Below are positions 51,456 to 60,451 of a DNA stretch of 64,000 nt, one piece after another; positions within the stretch are counted from its first letter, which is position 1; each line of letters starts with the position of its first letter. The stretch lies in assembly GCA_900317125.1 (NCBI GenBank), contig ONFR01000011.1, positions 16,623-80,622 on the forward strand, given 5' to 3'. The stretch comes from an uncultured Bacteroidales bacterium (GTDB lineage Bacteria > Bacteroidota > Bacteroidia > Bacteroidales > P3). A program made the translations under genes and the position numbers. The notes under the pieces are model-generated. The model did not search any database. It was not told the origin of the DNA and saw only the letters and a program-made list of their open reading frames with translations.

Positions 51456-52796
51456 CTAAGAAAACAGTTTGGATACCTGTTCCATCACTTTGGGGAGGGC
51501 GAAGACGACCACCTTGTCCTTGGCTTTGATTTGTGTGTCGCGGGTGGGGAGGATGGTCTCGTTGCCACGGATGATGCCGCCGATGGTGGCGCCTTTGGGC
51601 AGCGAGAGGTCGCGGATGAGGTGGCGTGTGGCGGGAGACCATTTGCCGACGTTGAACTCCATGAGTTCGGCGTTGGTGCCGCTGAGCCATTTGCTGCGTA
51701 CCGCGTCGGCCCGGACGATGAAGCGGGAGATGTAGCTGGCCGTAATCAGTTTCTTGTTGATGATGGTGTCGATACCGATGTCTTGCGAGAGACTGATGAA
51801 ACCGGTGTTCTCCACCAACGCAATGGTGCGTCGCACACCCAGTTTCTTGGCATGGAGGCAGGTGAGGATGTTGGTCTCGGACGAGTCGGTCACAGCGATG
51901 AAGGCGTCGGTGTCCTGCAGTCCCTCGTCTTTGAGTAGTTCGATGTCGGTGGCGTCGCCGTTGATGACCAGGGTTTTCTCCAGCAGGGCGGCGGCCTCTT
52001 CGCAGCGTTGGCGCGATTCTTCGATCATGGTGATGTCGATGCGTCCTTCCTGAGCCATGGCGGCATAGCGGCCTATACGTCCGGCACCCACAATCATTGC
52101 CCTGCGGACGGGGACGTTGTCCTTGCCCAGCACTTCGCGGATAGTGTCCAGCTGGTTGGGGCGGCTGATGAGGTAGGCCAGGTCGCCGGGTTGGAAGACC
52201 AGCCCGGCATGAGGTATGATGGTCTCGCCGTTGCGCAGGATGGCCACGATGCGTGCCTGGAGGGTGTTGTAGGTCTGCACCAGTTGCTGCATGCTGAGAC
52301 CGGTGACGGGGGAATCGCTGTCGAGGCGGATGAGGTACATTGTCAGCAGGCCGCCGCTGAAGTCGAAGAATTCCGTGGCCACGGAGTTGTTGAGGAGGTT
52401 GGTGATTTCCTTTGCAGCGATACGTTCGGGACACACCAACTCGTCCACACCGATTTCGCGGAACATGTCGCGATGCTTTGGGGCAAGCAGTTCGGCGTTG
52501 CTGATTCGTGCCACGGTGCGTTTGGCTTTCAGGCGTTTGGCCAGCACACAGCTCATCAGGTTGATGCTCTCGTCATGCAGGACGGCCACAAAGAGGTCGC
52601 AGTCGCCTACATTGGCATCCGCCAGCACCTGCGGCGAGGTTGACGACCCAGCAATGGTGAGCAGGTCTGTCTCCTTTTCCAGCCGCTTGAGCAGTTCCGA
52701 ATGGGGGTCTACAACGGTGATGTTGTGGTCCAGGTCTGTTAACGACCGCGCCAGGTAGAAGCCTACCTCGCCGTCGCCTGCGATGATGATATTCAT
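51456..52796 (-). CDS. trkA: TrkA K+ uptake regulatory subunit
   Basis: 446 residues from ATG 52796 (MNIIIAGDGEVGFYLARSL); the frame is open to 52940 but without protein features. Two RCK modules: Rossmann GDGEVG near residue 7 and IVGAGRIGRYA near 230, each followed by a C-terminal RCK_C domain (STPVTGLSMQQL, IGGIIRGNETILPTR). NAD(H)-binding TrkA gates the TrkH channel from the cytoplasm. It is divergently transcribed from the acyl-CoA ligase. Confidence 0.94.
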   Translation of the reverse strand: MNIIIAGDGEVGFYLARSLTDLDHNITVVDPHSELLKRLEKETDLLTIAGSSTSPQVLADANVGDCDLFVAVLHDESINLMSCVLAKRLKAKRTVARISNAELLAPKHRDMFREIGVDELVCPERIAAKEITNLLNNSVATEFFDFSGGLLTMYLIRLDSDSPVTGLSMQQLVQTYNTLQARIVAILRNGETIIPHAGLVFQPGDLAYLISRPNQLDTIREVLGKDNVPVRRAMIVGAGRIGRYAAMAQEGRIDITMIEESRQRCEEAAALLEKTLVINGDATDIELLKDEGLQDTDAFIAVTDSSETNILTCLHAKKLGVRRTIALVENTGFISLSQDIGIDTIINKKLITASYISRFIVRADAVRSKWLSGTNAELMEFNVGKWSPATRHLIRDLSLPKGATIGGIIRGNETILPTRDTQIKAKDKVVVFALPKVMEQVSKLFS

Positions 52797-52854
52797 TGTC
52801 TTTCCATATTTTAACGGCCAGGGGCATTGGTTCTGGCCTGTTTGTCCGAACTTG

Positions 52855-52902
52855 CAAAAATACGAAAAAAAATAGATATATCTGAAAAAAGTCGTATCTT
52901 TG
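52855..52902. promoter_or_regulatory. Divergent -7 boxes for trkA and the acyl-CoA ligase
   Basis: 52855-52862 reads TATTTTTG on the minus strand (trkA), and 52895-52902 reads TATCTTTG on the plus strand (ligase). They lie 32 bp apart, so one regulator could affect both. Neither has TTTG at 19 nt. Confidence 0.5.
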
Positions 52903-53005
52903 CAGTTTGAAATGAATGGCTGCTGCGGTGGCAAGACCACGGCCGAACACTAGGCCCGACTCGCCTCCAGCAGTCATAATCAGCGTTAAAGAAAAAAGAC
53001 ATATC

Positions 53006-54877
53006 ATGGAAATTACGCGCACGTTCGACTTGCTGGACCATCTTGTCACCGCTTTCCCCGACAAGACCGACATCCTGGCAGGTAAGGAAAAAGGCGAATG
53101 GGTGAAATACAGCACCCACGACTATTATAAATATGCACATTATATGGCCTGCGGCCTGCTTGAGCTGGGGCTTCAGCCCGGCGACAAGGTGGTCACCATC
53201 TCAGCCAACTGTCCCGAATGGAACTTTATCGACATGGCTCTTGCCATCTCCGGCATGATACATGTGCCGGTGTACCCCACCCTCTCGGCCGATAACTACT
53301 ACCATATCTTCACACATAGCGAGGCCAAGTTTGTATTGGTGAGCAACAACATGCTCCTGAAGAGGATACTTCCCGCAGTCGAGAAGATGGAGACCAAGCC
53401 CCAGATTTACACATTGGCTCCAGTGGAAGGCTATCACCGCACCCTGGAAATTCTTAAGGCCGGTATCGCAAGCCGTGAGAAGAACAGCCCCGTCATCGCC
53501 CACCTCAAGGACACCATCCAGCCCGACGACTGGGTGACCCTTATCTATACCTCCGGCACCACCGGCCAGCCCAAAGGCGTCATGCTGTCGCACCGCAACA
53601 TCTGTAGCAATTTCATCGCCCACGAGAAGGTCAACCCCATGACGTCCGACTGCCGCGTGCTCTCCTTCCTGCCGCTCAACCACATGTATGAGCGCAGTAT
53701 GAACTACCATTTCCAGCTCAAAGGTGTCTCCATCTACTATGCCGAGAACATGGGTACCCTGCAGCAAAACATGGCCGAGATTCACACCAACGGATTCTGC
53801 GCGGTGCCGCGTGTGTTGGAGATGGTGTACGACAAGCTCTATGCTGCCGGCAAGGACTTCACCGGTCTCAAAAAGACCATCTATACCCGCGCCTTCAAAC
53901 ATGGTGCCCGTTACGACTACACCCTCTTCAAGAAGGTGTCCCTTGCCTACCAGATTTCCCAGTTCTTCTACGAGCGCATGGTCTACCGCCACTGGCGCGA
54001 GCGTTTTGGAGGCAACCGCCTAATCGTCATCACCGGGTCCAGCAGTATCCAGCCCCGTATCATCCGCACCTTCGCGGCTGCGGGCATCAATATCTACGAG
54101 GGCTACGGCCTCTCCGAGACCTCGCCCGTCATCGCCGTCAACGACCCCGCCGACGGCTATGTGAAGATAGGTACCGTGGGTCCCGTGCTCAGCGGAGTGG
54201 AGGTGAAGCTGGCCGACGACGGCGAGATTCTCACCCGCGGCCCGCATGTCATGCTCGGCTATTACAAGGACCCCGAGTACACGGCACAAGTCATCGACTC
54301 CGACGGATGGTTCCACACCGGCGACGTGGGGCAGTTTGTCGGCGGCCTCACCGGCCCCCGCTACCTCCGCATCACCGACCGTAAAAAGGATATATTCAAG
54401 CTCTCGGCAGGCAAATATATCGCACCCCAGTTGCTTGAGAACAAACTCCGCGAGTCGGAGTATATCGAGCAGGCTATGGTTGTAGGCGAAAACGAGAAGA
54501 GTGTGGGTGTCATCATCTCGCCCAACTTCAACACCCTTCACTACTGGGCCCTGAAACACAAGCTGCACTACCGCGACAACAATGCCCTGCTGGCCCTGCC
54601 CGAAACCAAGGAGAAATACAAGGCAGTCATCGACCTTATCAACCGCGATTTCGCCGCCCACGAGCAGATAAAGAGCTTCCGCCTCGTCTCCGACGAGTGG
54701 ACGTCGGCCAACGGCCTCCTCTCTCCCACGCTCAAGATTAAGCGCAACATACTGATGGATAAATACAAGAATCTTATTGCCGACATCTACGGCAAGACTC
54801 CGCAGACCTCCAACCCCCTCATCTCGGCCTTCCGCAGTGTGGAACTCCCCAACTTTGGATTCTCCAAGAAGAAATAA
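53006..54877 (+). CDS. Long-chain acyl-CoA synthetase (AMP-binding)
   Basis: 623 residues from ATG 53006 (MEITRTFDLLDHLVTAFPDK). The AMP-binding signature YTSGTTGQPKGVMLSH is near residue 181, SFLPLNHMYERSMN near 221, GYGLSETSPVIAVND near 368 and DGWFHTGDVG near 432. The C-terminal LRITDRKKDIFKLSAGKYIA supplies the hinge and lysine region. This is the FACS (FadD15-like) group of large bacterial ligases. It activates fatty acids to acyl-CoA for lipid metabolism. It is divergent from trkA. Confidence 0.93.
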   Translation: MEITRTFDLLDHLVTAFPDKTDILAGKEKGEWVKYSTHDYYKYAHYMACGLLELGLQPGDKVVTISANCPEWNFIDMALAISGMIHVPVYPTLSADNYYHIFTHSEAKFVLVSNNMLLKRILPAVEKMETKPQIYTLAPVEGYHRTLEILKAGIASREKNSPVIAHLKDTIQPDDWVTLIYTSGTTGQPKGVMLSHRNICSNFIAHEKVNPMTSDCRVLSFLPLNHMYERSMNYHFQLKGVSIYYAENMGTLQQNMAEIHTNGFCAVPRVLEMVYDKLYAAGKDFTGLKKTIYTRAFKHGARYDYTLFKKVSLAYQISQFFYERMVYRHWRERFGGNRLIVITGSSSIQPRIIRTFAAAGINIYEGYGLSETSPVIAVNDPADGYVKIGTVGPVLSGVEVKLADDGEILTRGPHVMLGYYKDPEYTAQVIDSDGWFHTGDVGQFVGGLTGPRYLRITDRKKDIFKLSAGKYIAPQLLENKLRESEYIEQAMVVGENEKSVGVIISPNFNTLHYWALKHKLHYRDNNALLALPETKEKYKAVIDLINRDFAAHEQIKSFRLVSDEWTSANGLLSPTLKIKRNILMDKYKNLIADIYGKTPQTSNPLISAFRSVELPNFGFSKKK

Positions 54878-54888
54878 ATCACAAGATA

Positions 54889-54958
54889 ATTGAAAAGTGA
54901 AAATTGAAATCAGTTGCTACCTGTTTCACTTTTCACTTTTCACATTTCAATTTTCAAC
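54889..54958. repeat. Heptad repeat array before the glycosyltransferase
   Basis: Left units TTGAAAA, GTGAAAA, TTGAAAT and right units TTTCACT, TTTCACT, TTTCACA, TTTCAAT, TTTCAAC are 7-bp tandem repeats of opposite polarity. A 13-bp perfect inverted repeat is included. The array ends 3 bp from the predicted GTG start. Confidence 0.8.
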
Positions 54959-54961
54959 ATC

Positions 54962-55930
54962 GTGTTCAGCACTCCCATACTGCTTATCAATTTCAATCGC
55001 CCGGACTTCACCCGCCGTGTGTTGACGACCGTCATGCAGCAGGCGCCGGCGCGCCTCTATGTCTTTCAGGACGGCCCGCGCCCGTCGCACCCCGAAGACC
55101 CCGAACGTCTTGCCGCTGTGCGCGAGGTGATAGGTGAGTTGACAAGTGGAACCTCCACCGAGCTCTTCACGCGCTATTCCGACCACAATCTCGGTTGCGG
55201 TCCCGGGCCAGCCGATGCCCTCTCGTGGTTTTTCGGCCACGAGGAATGCGGAATCGTAATAGAGGACGATGCCGTGCCGCATCCCGACTTCTTCCCCTAC
55301 GCCCAGGAGCTGCTGCAGCGCTATGCACACGATTCTTCGGTCATGGCTATCGGCAGTATGAATGTGGACCGCGAGCGTCCCACCCCCTATAGCTACTATT
55401 TCTCCATGATGAACCGCAACCTTTGTGCATGGGCATCGTGGCGGCGGGCATGGGAACATTTCGACCTGCGGCATTTCGCCGTGTCGCGCGGCACCCTGTC
55501 GCGTGCGCTGCGCCGCTACGGCTGCGGCATCCTCGAGCGGCTCTATTGGTGCGACCGTCTTGACGAGATCCATCGCGATGGTGTGGGCAATTCCAGCTGG
55601 GACATGCAATTCCTCATCTCCATCTGGTTGAATCATGGCAAAGGCATTATCCCCAATGTCAACCTGTCGTCCAACATCGGCACAGTGGTCGATGCCACGC
55701 ATCCCTCGGGGCAGGGCAACATCATCGACAATATCCCCACCAGCCCCATACTCCCGCTCAACCATCCTCCCACCACCGAGATACAGCGTGGGGCCGACCG
55801 CCAGTTCCACTTCCGCTATTTTGAGCCGTCGCGTGGCAATTGGTCGCAGGGCAAGACCTGCCTCTATGCCGTCAACCGTTTTGTGAAACGTATAATAGGA
55901 CACCAAGGGCCATGGCGACAGAAAAAGTGA
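54962..55930 (+). CDS. Glycosyltransferase, GT-A fold (GNT-I-like)
   Basis: 322 residues from GTG 54962 ([20 protein letters not shown]); a TTG-initiated frame starts at 54914 inside the repeat. The [18 protein letters not shown] opening, [20 protein letters not shown] and the DxD-like [19 protein letters not shown] block are those of the nucleotide-sugar-binding glycosyltransferases seen in Bacteroidota capsule or LPS loci. The donor sugar cannot be told. It overlaps the acyltransferase gene by 19 bp, so the two are a likely unit. Confidence 0.82.
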   Translation: MFSTPILLINFNRPDFTRRVLTTVMQQAPARLYVFQDGPRPSHPEDPERLAAVREVIGELTSGTSTELFTRYSDHNLGCGPGPADALSWFFGHEECGIVIEDDAVPHPDFFPYAQELLQRYAHDSSVMAIGSMNVDRERPTPYSYYFSMMNRNLCAWASWRRAWEHFDLRHFAVSRGTLSRALRRYGCGILERLYWCDRLDEIHRDGVGNSSWDMQFLISIWLNHGKGIIPNVNLSSNIGTVVDATHPSGQGNIIDNIPTSPILPLNHPPTTEIQRGADRQFHFRYFEPSRGNWSQGKTCLYAVNRFVKRIIGHQGPWRQKK

Positions 55931-56580
55931 AATACCGCATACAGAAACTGCTGGGACGCTTGCTGGACACCCCCGTCATCCCTCCCGGCAAAACCACCGG
56001 ATACTCGTTGGTGCGTTCCGAGAGGGCGCGCTGTCGGCTGGGTAGCCACACCTCGCTGCAGGCGCCATACGTGCTGCATAATGTGACCCTTGGCGACTAC
56101 TCCTACATCTCACGCAACGCCCTTGTTGCCAATACCGACATCGGCAAGTTTTGTTCCATAGGTCCCAACTTCTGCTGTGGACAGGGGCTTCACCCCACAT
56201 CCGCACTCTCAACCCACCCCATGTTCTATTCCCCGGCTCGGCAAAACGGCTTCACGCTCAGTCCGAAGAGCCAGTTCGCTGAAACCAGGCACACCACCAT
56301 CGGGCATGATGTCTATATCGGAGCCAACGTCTTTGTGCTCGACGGGGTTACCATAGGCCATGGAGCTGTGGTGGGTGCAGGGGCAGTGGTGACGAAGGAC
56401 GTGCCGCCCTACGCCATTGCCGTTGGAGTGCCTGCACGGGTTGTGAAATACCGTTTCGACGAGGAGACCGTCCGTCGCCTGCTCGACAAGGCATGGTGGG
56501 ACGCCCCCGAAGGCGAACTTCCCACCGTGGCGGAGCATATTTGGGATGTGGAGGGATTCCTTAGTCCCAATCGTCCATAA
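55912..56580 (+). CDS. Hexapeptide-repeat acyltransferase
   Basis: 222 residues from ATG 55912 ([20 protein letters not shown]). Left-handed beta-helix repeats ([30 protein letters not shown]) and the C-terminal [20 protein letters not shown] followed by [30 protein letters not shown] define the LbH/CatB-like acyltransferases. The [15 protein letters not shown] block is typical. It may O-acetylate the sugar added by the neighbouring glycosyltransferase. Confidence 0.9.
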   Translation: MATEKVKYRIQKLLGRLLDTPVIPPGKTTGYSLVRSERARCRLGSHTSLQAPYVLHNVTLGDYSYISRNALVANTDIGKFCSIGPNFCCGQGLHPTSALSTHPMFYSPARQNGFTLSPKSQFAETRHTTIGHDVYIGANVFVLDGVTIGHGAVVGAGAVVTKDVPPYAIAVGVPARVVKYRFDEETVRRLLDKAWWDAPEGELPTVAEHIWDVEGFLSPNRP

Positions 56581-56595
56581 TCCTCATCAATCCAC

Positions 56596-56787
56596 TTGGG
56601 ATTATCTATTATGATCTTGGAAGAGTTGGAGGTGCCGACGTTCAAGGAGGAGTTTGGTGGACTGACTGTGACTATTAAGCGTGAGATATTCACTGAGATT
56701 CAGCGAGGAGGACGCGTAGACGACAGACTGGCAGGATCGTCAAGAATGACATCTCAAAGAGAGAAAATGGCTGCCATAATGTCGTAA
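56596..56787 (+). pseudogene. Remnant of an ATP-binding AlbA_2/RecG-like regulator
   Basis: The frame contains LEELEVPTFKEEFGGLTVTI, like the C-terminal part of AlbA_2/RecG-related putative transcriptional regulators (LPxPxFxEExGGFxVT). The N-terminal part is absent, and the frame ends before the helix-turn-helix region found in the next frame. It is a degraded copy. Confidence 0.5.
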
Positions 56788-56801
56788 GTGGTGTCGTAAG
56801 T

Positions 56802-57035
56802 TTGTCGCAAGTTCATCTAACTGAAAGACAAAAGAGAGAGTGTGAAATAATTGAAGACAATCCATTTGTTTCAAGTAAGCAAATGTCGGTAGTTCTGTCA
56901 GTAGATTCCAGAACCGTGCAACGAGATCTAGCCACATTGCAAAAAATAGGAGTTCTAATTCGCGAAGGTAATACTAGTGCTGGCAGATGGGTGCTTGTGA
57001 ACAAATGGAAAGACGTTTTCGCTAAGTCGAAATGA
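56802..57035 (+). pseudogene. Helix-turn-helix tail of the broken regulator
   Basis: 77 residues, MSQVHLTERQKRECEIIEDN and then FVSSKQMSVVLSVDSRTVQRD, a winged helix-turn-helix of the type that ends AlbA_2/RecG-like regulators. It is in a different frame from the preceding remnant, so a frameshift separates them. It could also be expressed alone. Confidence 0.5.
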
Positions 57036-57078
57036 ATTTATGGATAGGTGACTGTCTCAACGGACAAAATGCCGAAAG

Positions 57079-57186
57079 GTTTGTTTTTTATTGCCATCCA
57101 TACCGTATCATTTCGGTATATTTTATTGCGAATTGTAAATCCAGTTACTCAGAGGGGCTGGATTGCGAATCCAGCCTAACGACACG
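57079..57186. repeat. Repeat element copy A with REP-like hairpin
   Basis: 57079-57144 is nearly identical to 59479-59544 (same 66-bp block, 2400 bp apart). The following part, with the hairpin GGCTGGATT-GC-GAATCCAGCC near 57157-57176, matches 59698-59751. Short blocks reading GAACATCCGCCACGA recur in the next 130 bp. Confidence 0.75.
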
Positions 57187-57308
57187 ATACTGAACATCCA
57201 CAAAGTCAGCCCAACATCGAGGTATCGAACATCCGCCACGACGGAAATTACAAATCTGACGCAACTGAGAACATCCGCCACGATAGACATCGAGGTATCG
57301 AACATCCG

Positions 57309-57563
57309 TCGCGACGGGTGCCTGTAATCGGACATCTCAAAGCGAACCACAGGCTCTTGTGAAATTTCTATGCCGGTGTCTTCGGCGACAACATCAACGT
57401 AATGCTGGCGGCTGCCGGATTCAACTTCAAGAGAGCCATGAGGATTCTCTTTGCCCTCTTGCGAGAACTATTTCCACAACTTCTATGCAATATACATCAT
57501 GCATTATCCTTCAAATCCCGAATATGGCAGATTGCCGTGGCTATGCCGATTCGGTGTTCTTGA
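57309..57563 (+). pseudogene. IS5-family transposase remnant
   Basis: Reading the plus frame gives RRVPVIGHLKANHRLL, a TGA stop at 57360-57362, then NFYAGVFGDNINVMLAAAGF followed by NFKRAMRILF. This is the conserved C-terminal end of IS5-type transposases (PVIGHLKxxH..N....GDxINVxLAAAxxNFKRxM). The gene is N-terminally truncated and interrupted. It marks past transposition beside the RHS region. Confidence 0.75.
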
Positions 57564-57613
57564 GGCTTGACTACTTATTATATTACAACTTCATGAGAAC
57601 ACAACAATACAAA

Positions 57614-58552
57614 TCATTCGTAACTCAGAATGAAAAATGGAAAGTATCCTTTCTCATGACATTCCGTAGACACCAAAAAATCACTTCTACCCAAATAATA
57701 TATGCAATATATCCAAGGAAATTCTTTGGGAAGAGGGTATTTGTTTATTTGTTTTTTTTTAAGATCCAACATCTTTATTGTATCCCCGTCGCGTAAAACT
57801 ATCTTCCCTTGAAAGCAATCATAAATATCCGTAAACTCATCTGATATTGTTTCTATAAGAGTTGTTTCCCCGTCTAACAGATTATAACACTTGGGATGAT
57901 ATGTAAGAGTCCCAAATTCGTCCAAAACTTCTAATTCCGAAAAAAACAAGTTCGCTGAATCTATCCACTGAATATGTGAGCAGCCTTGAGTTTTTGGAAT
58001 CTCAATGGGAGTATGAGAATTGTGTGAAAATAGAATAAGGGTTAGTACATCCCGTTGGCTATTATAGTATGCAAGATTCCCTTTACTACTTATCGAATAA
58101 TCAGCACTTCCGTTCGTAATACCATGTTCTGCCACAAAATACATGGCGGCAGTTCTGGCCGTGATGCCTGAATCTATAAATATCTTTTCTGTCGATGGAT
58201 ATTTGCAGAAAAATAGTTTTTTGGTATTATTCGTGTATCCATACAATGAATCTGAAGAAAAGCCGATATAGGAACATTCATCATCATCCAATTTGAATAA
58301 CGTATTATTGTCTATATCATACACATACCATTCTTTCTTGTCATCATTAATAATACTACTATTTTGATATAGAAATAAATGTCGTTGACCATCTGTCGAA
58401 TAATCAATAGTTATATGAATTGGAATATCTCTTAAATATAGGTTGTTAAATACACATTTGATTGGACTGATATTGTAATCTATATTTTGTCCCACCATGA
58501 CGTGTGAATACACAACAAGTATGGCTAATAATGATATTCTCATTTTTTTCAT
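57614..58552 (-). CDS. Exported protein, candidate immunity partner
   Basis: 312 residues with signal peptide MKKMRISLLAILVVYSHVMV. The mature part consists of repeated beta segments (WYVYDIDNNTLFKLDDDECS, GNLAYYNSQRDVLTLILFSH) of the beta-propeller type, with no lipobox. It follows the orphan RHS tip by 32 bp on the same strand. In polymorphic toxin loci the gene after the tip encodes immunity; an exported one would protect the periplasm. That is inferred from position only. Confidence 0.6.
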   Translation of the reverse strand: MKKMRISLLAILVVYSHVMVGQNIDYNISPIKCVFNNLYLRDIPIHITIDYSTDGQRHLFLYQNSSIINDDKKEWYVYDIDNNTLFKLDDDECSYIGFSSDSLYGYTNNTKKLFFCKYPSTEKIFIDSGITARTAAMYFVAEHGITNGSADYSISSKGNLAYYNSQRDVLTLILFSHNSHTPIEIPKTQGCSHIQWIDSANLFFSELEVLDEFGTLTYHPKCYNLLDGETTLIETISDEFTDIYDCFQGKIVLRDGDTIKMLDLKKKQINKYPLPKEFPWIYCIYYLGRSDFLVSTECHEKGYFPFFILSYE

Positions 58553-58584
58553 ATTATTAATAATCGATATTTGAAAATGATAAA

Positions 58585-59463
58585 TTATGGGGTTGTAGGA
58601 GTCGCCCGAACATATGGGGTATCGCGATTGACATATTTCATTACAGAAAGACTAAAATATTTTACTTCATTATGTTTGTCTTTCATCCAATGATATTTTT
58701 GAACAGAATTGCCGTCACGTCCTCCAATATTACTATATTTTCCATCTATTGTGAATACAATAATGTGGGAACTGGTGCAAGCAAATACCAAATTTAAATG
58801 CTGTCCATTCTTTGTTTCCGTCGAGATTCTAGTTGATTCAGCATCATCGGACAATAAATAGTCTGAGGGAATATTCTTATAAATTTCACTTACTTTATTA
58901 TTTAAAAAATCAATATTAGGAACATCGTATCCAGCACCCATTGCTCCAGATATAAAAGATTTCGCTACAAAATATGCCCCAAAATTACAATAAGTTTTTG
59001 ATCCATTATTATCATTTGTATATGTATTACGTGCATATTCTTCCGAAAAATCAATTAAACTGCTAAAATTCACATAATTCCGACCACCTTGGGATTCGTC
59101 GTAGCCTTGGAACATAAAAAATGCTTCAGAACTTTTACCTTGGTCTGTTAATGTAAAAACAGCATTACTCCCATCATGTATATTAGCTAATTCTTCACCA
59201 TTAACACCCTGAAATTTAGTTATCTCACGTCCATCCGGATCCACCAACTTCACAGGATTCCAGGCACAGTAAGCATACGGGGAAATGCTGGGGTACTTGT
59301 CACTCATCGGATCAACGGAGAGCCACATTGAGGTCAACTCGTAGTCCATATACCTGGCACCAAAGTAACCATATCCCGTCTCCTCGTCGCGTTCTTTGCC
59401 CGTGGAAGTGAAACGTTCACTATAGCCATTGGGGCCTTGTATGTTGTGTCTTACCATCATCAA
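58585..59463 (-). CDS. Orphan RHS C-terminal tip
   Basis: 292 residues. Residues 13-80 (GYSERFTSTGKERDEETGYG, then FGARYMDYELTSMWLSVDPM and SISPYAYCAWNPVKLVDPDG) are the RHS core end, matching the larger RHS gene at 61129-61340. No YD repeats or export signal precede it, so it is a displaced tip. The variable part includes SKTYCNFGAYFVAKSF near 185 and HLNLVFACTSSHIIVFTIDG near 245, a Cys...His spacing that could be a papain-like (NlpC/P60-type) site; this is speculation. It can be swapped onto a full RHS core by recombination. Confidence 0.8.
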   Translation of the reverse strand: MMMVRHNIQGPNGYSERFTSTGKERDEETGYGYFGARYMDYELTSMWLSVDPMSDKYPSISPYAYCAWNPVKLVDPDGREITKFQGVNGEELANIHDGSNAVFTLTDQGKSSEAFFMFQGYDESQGGRNYVNFSSLIDFSEEYARNTYTNDNNGSKTYCNFGAYFVAKSFISGAMGAGYDVPNIDFLNNKVSEIYKNIPSDYLLSDDAESTRISTETKNGQHLNLVFACTSSHIIVFTIDGKYSNIGGRDGNSVQKYHWMKDKHNEVKYFSLSVMKYVNRDTPYVRATPTTP

Positions 59464-59478
59464 GTGAATAACGAGGAT

Positions 59479-59590
59479 GTTTGTTTTTTATTGCCATCCA
59501 TGCCGTATCATTTCAGTATATTTTATTGCGAATTGCAAATCCAGCCCAACGAGAACGACAGAGTGATAACGAACATCTGCCACTACTAAG
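59479..59590. repeat. Repeat element copy B
   Basis: 59479-59544 matches 57079-57144. 59538-59588 resembles 59733-59783, sharing AATCCAGCCCAACGAGAAC and CGAACATCTGCCAC. It lies just upstream of the orphan tip. Confidence 0.75.
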
Positions 59591-59615
59591 TTGCAAATCC
59601 TTATAATATTTTGCG

Positions 59616-59711
59616 TCAGATCTGGAATTTAGGCCCAAGTGGATTCTGTTCCTCTACCAGATTGCCCGCGTTGTCGTAGGTGTAGTGGCAAGTGCGGATT
59701 GCAAATCCTGT
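59616..59711 (-). pseudogene. YD-repeat remnant of an RHS gene
   Basis: The minus frame gives GFAIRTCHYTYDNAGNLVEE then QNPLGPKFQI and TGA. YTYDNAGNLVEEQNPLG is a standard YD repeat. It is only about 25 residues long and belongs to neither flanking gene, so it is a leftover of an earlier RHS core. Confidence 0.7.
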
Positions 59712-59783
59712 TATTCTGTTGGGCTGGATTGCTAATCCAGCCCAACGAGAACAACAAGGGGATGCCGAACATCTGCCACGACG
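59698..59783. repeat. Repeat element copy C with perfect 12-bp hairpin
   Basis: TTGGGCTGGATT (59719-59730) and AATCCAGCCCAA (59734-59745) form a perfect hairpin with a 3-nt loop. The surroundings match 57133-57186. It lies directly downstream of the first immunity candidate. Confidence 0.8.
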
Positions 59784-59788
59784 AAAAA

Positions 59789-60451
59789 TCAGTGATTATA
59801 TGCAAGATGAGTGTACTTATAGAAAGGTATTTCATTTATTTTCTTGTAAGCCATCGTAGTTATATCTGTGGTCATTTCCCAGTTCTCTCCAAGAAATGGG
59901 GTTATATCACAAGACGATACCATCCCATTATTCGTATAGACTAATTCAACTTTTAATACATCGACAGACGCATTTGACCTCAAGGAAGGGCCAGTGTATG
60001 CCATTAAGTTTTGAAACTGAATTACAACAATAGAATCTCCCATATACAGATATACAATTCTGTCTGGCACCTCAGCAAGTGTACTATTAATAGTTCCCCT
60101 ATTCCAAAAGTTAATATAAATTGGCCTATCAAGACTGTCTATACCCTCCTCAATATATGTATTCTGGTAAAAAAAACCTCTTTGGACGCTATCAATATCA
60201 ATATTTGCTCGAACAACATATGGCTCGATTCCCTCTTCGTCATATTGATTCTCAGTTGTTGTCCAAACAAAGTCAACCAGATGGTACATTGAGCTTTGTT
60301 TATGTAGGTCTACAAGAAATGGGTCCTCACAATATGAATGTAAATTAACTAATCTCATTTCATTTTGACAGCAACAGCGGATGGATGAAATGGCATATTG
60401 AATCGGTTCCATAATCAATGAAATCCATATAATGAAAAGAAAAGTAATCAT
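59789..60451 (-). CDS. Candidate immunity protein of the first RHS cassette
   Basis: 220 residues, not recognised. The first 20 residues (MITFLFIIWISLIMEPIQYA) are hydrophobic, a possible signal or membrane anchor, followed by a beta-rich body. The start overlaps the RHS stop as ATGA (60448-60451), so translation is coupled. Coupling to the toxin tip and lack of relatives I know are typical of immunity genes. AT-rich relative to the RHS core. Confidence 0.65.
   Translation of the reverse strand: MITFLFIIWISLIMEPIQYAISSIRCCCQNEMRLVNLHSYCEDPFLVDLHKQSSMYHLVDFVWTTTENQYDEEGIEPYVVRANIDIDSVQRGFFYQNTYIEEGIDSLDRPIYINFWNRGTINSTLAEVPDRIVYLYMGDSIVVIQFQNLMAYTGPSLRSNASVDVLKVELVYTNNGMVSSCDITPFLGENWEMTTDITTMAYKKINEIPFYKYTHLAYNH

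Noticed and set aside
57359..57796. Plus-strand frame of 145 residues as a real gene
   Set aside because: The better reading is the IS5 transposase remnant in another frame, and the rest overlaps the immunity candidate on the other strand.
59629..59835. Minus-strand frame of 68 residues as a gene
   Set aside because: It overlaps repeat copy C and is in a different frame from the YD remnant; it shows no domain.
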